Positions 57,757 through 64,000 of a stretch of 64,000 nucleotides of DNA are shown one piece after another. The notes beneath the pieces were generated by a model. That model was not told the DNA's origin. It did not search any database and saw only the letters and a list, made by a program, of their open reading frames with translations. The position numbers and the translations under genes are program-made. The DNA comes from Bombardia bombarda (taxonomy: Eukaryota; Ascomycota; Sordariomycetes; Sordariales; Lasiosphaeriaceae), in contig JAULSR010000001.1 of NCBI GenBank assembly GCA_030512295.1, positions 6,905,001 to 6,969,000 of the forward strand, written 5' to 3'. The first letter of the stretch is position 1. Each line of letters begins with the position of its first letter.

Positions 57757-59283
57757 TCAGCCCTCAAACCGCCAAGCCTGCTTCCCCATGACCGCCAACC
57801 TCGCCAGCGCCTCCCCCTGCAAACCCACGCACTCCTCCAGGTCGATCCCCAACATCTGCAACACCTCGGCCAGCAACTTGGCGCCCACCCCATAAATCGG
57901 CTGCGCGATGCACGGCTTCGCCCCCTTGTTGATGTGGAACGGCATGTCCGAGCAGAAATGCATCGCCTCGTTGAAGCGCACGCGCAGATCGATGTCCTCC
58001 TTCTTCTCGCCGTGCTTCTCGAGCAGCTCATGCACCACCTCGTTCATCCTGTTGTCCAGGTCCGAGTACCGCTCCACCAGCCGGCGCGAGTGGATCTCGT
58101 AGTTGACGTGTCCCGTCTGCCCGTCGGCGGAGACGGAGAACTCGGCGCGGTGGCGGCCCTCGTGCAGCAGGTCGTAGTAGCTATGGTAGCTGTGCGCGAG
58201 CTTGCCGAGGTCGTAGTAGATGTCGCAGACGGGATAGCCGCGCGGGTCGACGAGCCAGAAGCGGCTCCCCGCCACGTCGCAGAGGATGTTCTCGAGGTGG
58301 AGGTCGCTGTGGATGAAGGGCGAGACGCCGTCTGGCCTGAGCCGGCCGGCGATGCTCTGGTCCTTCTCGAGCCGGAGGAGCATGGCGGGCACGTTGGGCA
58401 GGCGCTCGCCGTTGACTACGAGCCAGGGCGCCGCGACGAGCGGGCCAAAGCTGGCGTCGAGGTCCATCGAGATGGCGATGCGGCGCCAGACGCGGTGGAA
58501 GTGGTAGTCGTGCAGGTAGTTGTCGGGCACGGCCTGCTTGTGGCCCAGGAAGGCCTGGCAGAACTCGAACTCGAGCACCTGCTTCAGCAGGCCGACCGCC
58601 TCGGGCACCGTAATCTCCATGTTGAGAAGCAGGTCGCGCAGGTTGGGGTAGTCCTCGTAGGCGGTGCCCATGGTGACGCCCGACGCCTCGTCGTCCTTGG
58701 CAAAGAGAAGCTGGGGGTAGTGCGTGCGCAGCTCCTGTGGAAGGGATTGATACATGCGGATCTCATCGCGCAGCTTCTTTGCTCCGAGGCCGCTGGCGCT
58801 CTTGCCAAAGTAGCGGCGGATGCCGGACCCGGCGAAGGAGCCGCCGATGCGGATCGAGCTGATGTCGGAGAACTGCTGCACCGTGTACGAGTCGCGGATG
58901 AGCTTGTTGTCGACCAGCTTGCGGAACATGTCGTTGAGGTCGCCGCAGGGCCCTTGTTTCTGGATGAAGAGCTGATCGAAGATTGGCATGGCGATGCGCG
59001 CCGCCACGAGCTCTTGCCGCGAGGGACCGTCCCAGACAGCAAAGGTCGATGGCAGACGCACTGAGTTGAGCGTCAGACGACGAATTGCCATGTTTCCCAG
59101 CGCGTGGTCGGCGTTCACGAGGATCACATCGCTACTGGGATCGGAGACTTCTCTCACGGGAACGCTGCCTGAGATGTGGTCCCAGTCGATGATATCCTTG
59201 AGTCCATATGATGTTAGGACCTCGCGGATGGAGTGAGAGGGCGCCGGGGAGAGAGGGTTGCTGCGGTATACAAGGGCCAACAT
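57757..59283 (-). CDS. APH-like kinase (phosphotransferase fold), intronless
   Basis: Single-exon, 508-residue protein with a C-terminal kinase-like domain of the aminoglycoside/choline phosphotransferase superfamily. The catalytic loop is FIHSDLHLENIL, with Asp327 as base and Asn332 as metal ligand. The metal-binding aspartate is Asp346 in WLVDPRGY, followed by DIYYDLGKLAHS. This HSDLHxxNIL...DPRG...YDLxKLxHS arrangement resembles, from memory, kinase domains in bacterial surface-polysaccharide proteins more than eukaryotic choline kinases. The first 110 residues include DVILVNADHALGN, perhaps the remnant of a nucleotidyltransferase domain. The central GGSFAGSGIRRYFG could be a nucleotide-binding loop. 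The ATG at 59283 was chosen as the first after a TATA element; the frame stays open further upstream. The coding region looks more GC-rich than its surroundings. Substrate is unknown. Confidence 0.8.
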   Translation of the reverse strand: MLALVYRSNPLSPAPSHSIREVLTSYGLKDIIDWDHISGSVPVREVSDPSSDVILVNADHALGNMAIRRLTLNSVRLPSTFAVWDGPSRQELVAARIAMPIFDQLFIQKQGPCGDLNDMFRKLVDNKLIRDSYTVQQFSDISSIRIGGSFAGSGIRRYFGKSASGLGAKKLRDEIRMYQSLPQELRTHYPQLLFAKDDEASGVTMGTAYEDYPNLRDLLLNMEITVPEAVGLLKQVLEFEFCQAFLGHKQAVPDNYLHDYHFHRVWRRIAISMDLDASFGPLVAAPWLVVNGERLPNVPAMLLRLEKDQSIAGRLRPDGVSPFIHSDLHLENILCDVAGSRFWLVDPRGYPVCDIYYDLGKLAHSYHSYYDLLHEGRHRAEFSVSADGQTGHVNYEIHSRRLVERYSDLDNRMNEVVHELLEKHGEKKEDIDLRVRFNEAMHFCSDMPFHINKGAKPCIAQPIYGVGAKLLAEVLQMLGIDLEECVGLQGEALARLAVMGKQAWRFEG

Positions 59284-61099
59284 GATGAATCTAGGTGAGG
59301 TGGGAGTCTGGGTTTGAAGATATAGTAGAAGTCCAGGTGGGATAAGGACGTGTTTAATATGTTTTTGATGGGTTGACAGCTCAGTAGTGATGGTTGAATT
59401 GATGTTAGATGTGTGACTGAGTGACTGCTGGTCTGGCCTTTGACGAGAGAAGGATTTGGGAAAGACTTGTCTCTTATATACTATTGTTCGGGCTGCTGAG
59501 TGAGCGCAGACGGCTTGATAATGGTGACATACACTCAACCACCTCAGAGGTATGCCAAGGGGTTATGGAATAGGGGTCAGGGGGTCGTTTGTCAGAGTGT
59601 GTATAGAGCTACGGGATAGCAGCTCGCACCCTGCTAGAATAAATTCCACATATCTCGGATTGCCGTAAATAATGCCCCTGACAATATCACATGCGAGGTG
59701 CTGCGTCGTGTTTCCAGACGTACTCCGGCATCATCCCCCCGTCTCGTCTGATAAGATTCTAGCCTTCGGCTCGTAGACACGGGAGAGGCCTCATGTTCTG
59801 ATTGGTGAGCATTCGTCTTTACGGACTTGATACTTTGTTGACGCCCATAGACCAGGATCGTGATGGCCCGCCATCATGCAGTACTTTCGATATCTTAGAA
59901 ACCACCAGTAATAATGGATGTTTTTGGGCCCCTGCAGGCATTATCTGTATGAATTAGCTGCAGAGCCTACTGGCCCCCGTGTGGAGCGGTTAGACTTAGA
60001 ATAGTTGTTGGGACTGTCCTCCGAATGCTTAGCGAGCCAACATAGATGTGTTGCCATGATGCAGCTCGGTCAGAACCCCTATTTGCTTTGTTGTGTCATT
60101 ATTTACTGCCGTAAAGGGTTAGTATGTCTGCAGTTCTTTCCATTCATGAGCAACATTCACACACGAAATCGAATCGGAAGTCTGAATTTGTACCCTTGCG
60201 TGTTACGGTACCATGTCAGGATGAACTAATAACCAATGGAAGCACAACCACTGGCATCCATAATTCTGAGTCAGTATCTCTTATCGTACCTGACTATGCT
60301 CTATGAAGACACATTCCCGACAGATTGCCGGGATACCCGATGTGCTTGTTGAAACGTTGGGAGGATTTTACCATAGTGGTATGAAATCCGACATATTTAT
60401 GATATCGTAAGATATTGCTCGGTAGAATCTGATGGAAACTAACATGTGTGATGCCCTTGCATTAGACCTGGCAAGTCTTGTTATTGTATTTCAAGCTTTG
60501 TTCCGGACTTTTTCTGAAATAAGACGCAATGGCACGTGGGTGCATGGATGGGTAGTTATCTGGTCGATATTGCCATGTACCCAGGGGTGCATCAAGACAG
60601 TTAGTAATCCGTACACCAAGTCTAGTATGCTTGGCACGGGTATTCGTCATTTAGAGCCCTGGGATGTTGCTAGTGTCGATCCTAACCTGTGGTGTGGCTG
60701 TAGCACATAATGTAAAAGGAAAAGTGGGCAAGCGGATATGGCATGGCGTAAGCCAGGGAAACCCGCGGCCGAGCTTTGCTGGGAACACCCTAGACTTCGA
60801 GCGTAAGGTCGATATCATTCTTGGCTTCCATTCTTTTAAGCACATATGCGCTAGTGCGAAGTGCAGGCTGCCTGCATCACCCGGATGCCAGGTGTAACAT
60901 CCGGGCACTCATATGGAAAAGGTTCCCGAAGGATTTACCGATAGCGGCCGACACACACAGTGCTAGACTATCAATGTCAGACTGCTAGCGGTAAGTAGGC
61001 CTAGGTTGCAGTTTCACGACACCAGGGCCCAACTCTAATCGTGCATCCTTTTCTGCCCGACCAGTCAGCATGAGGCTTGAAGGCTGGAACGATGCCAGA
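59284..61099. other. Gene-free stretch between kinase and regulator
   Basis: Holds the kinase promoter on the left and the regulator's 3' side on the right. No frame has a domain; the longest (plus 60432-60710) has no support. Confidence 0.5.
59473..59480 (-). promoter_or_regulatory. TATA box candidate of the APH-like kinase gene
   Basis: TATATAAG on the minus strand, 190 nt upstream of the chosen ATG at 59283. This supports starting the protein at 59283 and not further upstream in the same open frame. Confidence 0.45.
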
Positions 61100-63322
61100 T
61101 CAAGTAGCATTTGTATAACGGCTTTCAGCGACGTCATAGCTTCTCCAAGCCTCTTTCAATTTGCTGATGCCATCTTTTATCGGCCAAGTTGTCGGTTTGC
61201 TGAAGTCCACAACCATATTGACCAACGCATCTTGATGCTCTCTGGTGGTCAAGAAGCGGCCGCCTAGCAGGTTAGTGGCAAGTCAGCAGTCAGCACCATG
61301 AATGGCAGCAGACTAGGTATAGCGAAAGAGGTCAAATCAATAGGTAGGTTTCGAGGGTGGAGGTGCTTACAGAATATGAGAGGCCCAAAGGCGTTCACCC
61401 TAGCAGCAATGTTGTCATTGGTGAATGCCAGCCCACACACGCGGAGTGTGAGCTGCTGTATCTGGCTTCGCCTGGACTGATCCGGCAGTGTCGAGCTAGG
61501 GCATGACAGGAGGAGAAGTATTTCGGCGATCGAAACATACTGCAAAGCACTCACTATAATGATGCACGTTGTTAGTAAGTTATCTTTGAGGAAGTCTGCT
61601 TACAAAACGCCAGGCTACACGGAGAAAGAGCGTATAGAGAGTCGGAAGCGCTTAGAATAGACATACCGTGCCAAGGTCTAATCATCCACTTGGAAGGGAA
61701 CAAGTCGAAGTGAGCGCGCTTGGGAGCCAGCGAAAACGGCTCAAAAGTGCTCGGCAGATGTGAAGTCCACAATTGTACATCCGACTTGAGTTCTTCCCAG
61801 GTCGATTCAACACCACCGTGGTGCAGTTGGTCCACGCGTCCGGGAGATTCCGCGCCCTGTACCTGTACTAGGTGTGTAGCTTGCTGGGCTTGGGCAAAAT
61901 GAAAATTGACAGTGCGGGCCAATATGTAGGTGATAAGATTGGCGCGCATGTCGTCGCTGATGGTGCTGCACGTTATCATTTTGTGAAGACTGGTAAAGTC
62001 CTGACTTGGGATCCGCACCGGGCGGTCATAGGCGAGGCCCACTGTTATCTCCTCTCGGAGATAATTCCAGAAGCCTGCCTGCGCAAGACCCCAAGCTGAT
62101 AAGTCAATGTGGATGGTGGTCGAGAAAGAATAGGCGCCAAGAAGGTGACATTGAGGACTCTGCATGCTCTCTGCATACGTATTGTCGACAAAACGAGTTA
62201 GTCGGATACGGAACGGGGTGGGAATGGACGAGAGGGCGCATATCGCGATCGCAGGCAGGACGGGACCAGGGGTTGTAGGAGCTGTGGGTCTCTTACCGCT
62301 CAATATCTCGTATGACCGAAGAAGGCAAGAAGCTGCCAGAAATTCACCGGAAAAGCCGGTTGACGAGGGACCTGGACTGCTCATGCCGAGAGCACGAAGT
62401 AGGTCTTTGATACATGCACTGTAGAAGGAGAGAGCGACGTTCTGGACTGAAGCGTCGGTCACCCTTGACCAGTGACAGGCAGAGAAGGCGATGATGGCTC
62501 GAAACAAGACGGGTAAATCCGAGTCCAGTGCGCGGATAGCCACGACATTGCCAAATGTATTGTTGGCGTCGTTCAAGTCGTACCAGGGTGCCAGTACCAC
62601 GATGTAGTGGGAAAAGAGGTGAGCGACGGTTGGGTGTGTCAGTGCGTCGCGTGGAGGTTGCTGGGCTAGTTCGGCGGCCTCCAAAGACCCGTGATGGTGG
62701 TGGCCATCGTGGCCATTGCCAACTGAAGGTGAAGGCTCGGAGCGTGGGCGCTTGGCACCAGGACCCTTGGGGGCGTCAGGCTTGTCGTCTCGGGGTGGAG
62801 AAGAAGTCGGCAGTGGGACTGCATATATGACAAGGTGTCAGCACATGATTGTTTCAGGGATCAATCTAATCATCAGGGTGCGGATGCAAGACGGGAGAAG
62901 GAACTAGGAAGTGAGCCTACGGCTATGTGACGTTGGCGACAGGTTGGTTTGGACCAGAAAGCGGTAGTCGACTGTTGGCTGTTCACACCGCACTTGCACC
63001 TTGACGCAGTTTCCACATGTAGGGGTCACGCCGTCGCCTATGAGATTTGTGAGAGAGCACCACTGTGGTGAGCCATCATGTCCTTGTCTTCAAACTGTCA
63101 AGTATTGACCGAGATCGGAAACACGGGCTTCTTACATTTCACCTTGCGGCGCCTGCACGTGTCGCTTTGTCGTGTTTGTTAGCACATCTATCTCTCTTGA
63201 ATATCAAAGACGGGAACCGAGACAAGGCAGGTGGATGGATACCATGCTAGCACGGGGAGGATTCCACTTTGGTCAGCACACAGTTGGAGCTTGGAAGGCC
63301 GCGGGAGTGAGACATCAGACAT
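61100..63322 (-). CDS. Zn2Cys6 transcription factor with fungal-specific C-terminal domain
   Basis: Binuclear zinc-cluster regulator, 532 residues, rebuilt from seven exons that all fit phase: 63243-63322, 63136-63164, 62921-63037, 62297-62818, 61667-62170, 61371-61553 and 61100-61263. The cluster is textbook: Cys27, 30, 37, 44, 47 and 54 (CDTCRRRKVKC, then PTCGNCVKVQVRC), spacing 2-6-6-2-6. The codons of Cys27 and Cys37 are each split by an intron. A Pro/Lys-rich linker with KGPGAKRPRSEPS (possible nuclear signal) and a His run follows. The rest resembles the fungal transcription factor domain of the Fungal_trans_2 type (LFSHYIVVLAPWYDL, FRAIIAFSACHW, LLGAYSFS, PWHVSALQYVSIAEILL). Several 3' splice sites have CTAAC branch points. 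No biosynthetic genes lie beside it in this window, so targets are unknown. Confidence 0.92.
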
Positions 63323-64000
63323 GAGACGCGTCAGGAAGGGTCTTTGGAGCTACCCACTATTCGGATTCTTCCTCGCCATTGCTGTGGATAAGTTGTGAGT
63401 TTGCTACTTTGATTCCAGTACCTGGCTTTCGCGGGGTGTCGTCGGTAACCGTTCTCGAGAGCAGTGGTAGGTGAGGCGCAAAAGTCCACGATCCTCTGAG
63501 GTTTGATTGATTAATCACCTGACCAGTACCAAACCTTCCTGGTTCATACCTATCGCAGCGGTAGGGGAGGGGAGCATAAGCTTAAACCTCCCCTGTCAGG
63601 TGGTGTCATGCACGACTGAAAGCACGGATGCCTGCTGGCTGTTCCTTTGACAGGCCGCTTGCATATCCCTATCGCGCACAGACCTCATTCGCAACTAGGT
63701 ATGTCCAGGCGTGACTGCACTTCGCCCCACTGATTACACCCGACCTGACTTCCTGATTATTTTATTACCCATGTCCCGTAAAGGAGCAGTAATCAGTATT
63801 GATCCACAATTTGCCACTCGGTCTGATAATCAATTGCTTTATGGGTTGATGTGCCAGGAGCAAAGGAAATCAATAATCGGGCTACATTCCCTGCATTAAA
63901 TGGCTATCCAACTGCATGATGGAAGGATGGTGGTATTCCCCTGTTGCCGAGATACAGGAAGCCCCGACTTTCCGACGGCATTTCCGAGGGATCCTGTTGG
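63323..64000. promoter_or_regulatory. Upstream region of the Zn2Cys6 regulator; window edge
   Basis: No supported gene. It should contain the regulator's promoter and leader. I see no clear TATA box or repeat. Confidence 0.45.

Noticed and set aside
57934..59064. 376-codon open frame on the plus strand
   Set aside because: It is antisense to the kinase gene and rich in Val, Glu and Ala, as mirror frames of GC-rich genes usually are. The kinase frame carries the motifs.
1..64000. Secondary-metabolite gene cluster
   Set aside because: Two zinc-cluster regulators and several oxidoreductases are present, but there is no PKS, NRPS, terpene synthase or DMATS, and the genes are widely spaced among housekeeping genes.

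Overview
The window is nuclear DNA of a filamentous ascomycete (Pezizomycotina, probably a Sordariomycete). The evidence is short GT-AG introns of about 50-200 nt with CTAAC/CTGAC branch sites, fungal Zn2Cys6 regulators, a PTH11-like seven-helix receptor, a GPI-anchored GH72 glucanosyltransferase, a fungal lipoxygenase, and genes several kb apart on both strands. The species is not fixed by anything I can see. I can support 15 protein-coding genes and rebuilt exon structures by tracking reading phase across each splice. I found no rRNA, tRNA, CRISPR array or intact transposon.

Layout. 1.1-5.4 kb: a lysophospholipid acyltransferase (-) diverges from a mitochondrial-type NAD kinase (+). 5.4-11.8 kb: long stretch with no gene. 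11.9-13.3 kb: TauD/TfdA-type dioxygenase (-). 13.3-17.5 kb: no gene. 17.5-20.6 kb: large atypical zinc-cluster regulator (+). 22.2-23.1 kb: ribosomal protein eL18 (+), broken by one missing base in a C run. 23.6-24.8 kb: AT-rich block. 25.7-33.5 kb: old-yellow-enzyme reductase (+), paraoxonase-type lactonase (-, tail to tail with it) and lipoxygenase (+). 34 kb: small basic, probably nucleolar protein. 37.2-38.9 kb: GH72 glucanosyltransferase (-). 42.0-43.4 kb: PTH11-like receptor (-), diverging from an aldonolactone-oxidase-like flavoprotein at 45-46.7 kb. 47.0-48.5 kb: F-box protein (-) with an apparent one-base deletion. 49.6-51.3 kb: JEN-type carboxylate transporter (-). 51.3-57.7 kb: gene-poor, with scraps of coding-like sequence. 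57.8-59.3 kb: APH-like kinase (-). 61.1-63.3 kb: canonical Zn2Cys6 regulator (-).

Most genes are unrelated housekeeping or accessory functions. The group that could work together is the lipoxygenase, paraoxonase-like lactonase and OYE reductase. These three chemistries fit making, reducing and hydrolysing oxidised lipids, so a small oxylipin module is the main hypothesis from this window. Other points worth checking are three introns that stay in frame if retained (one would disable the zinc cluster of the 17.5 kb regulator), paired SUMO-type motifs in that regulator, and two apparent single-C deletions that may be assembly errors.
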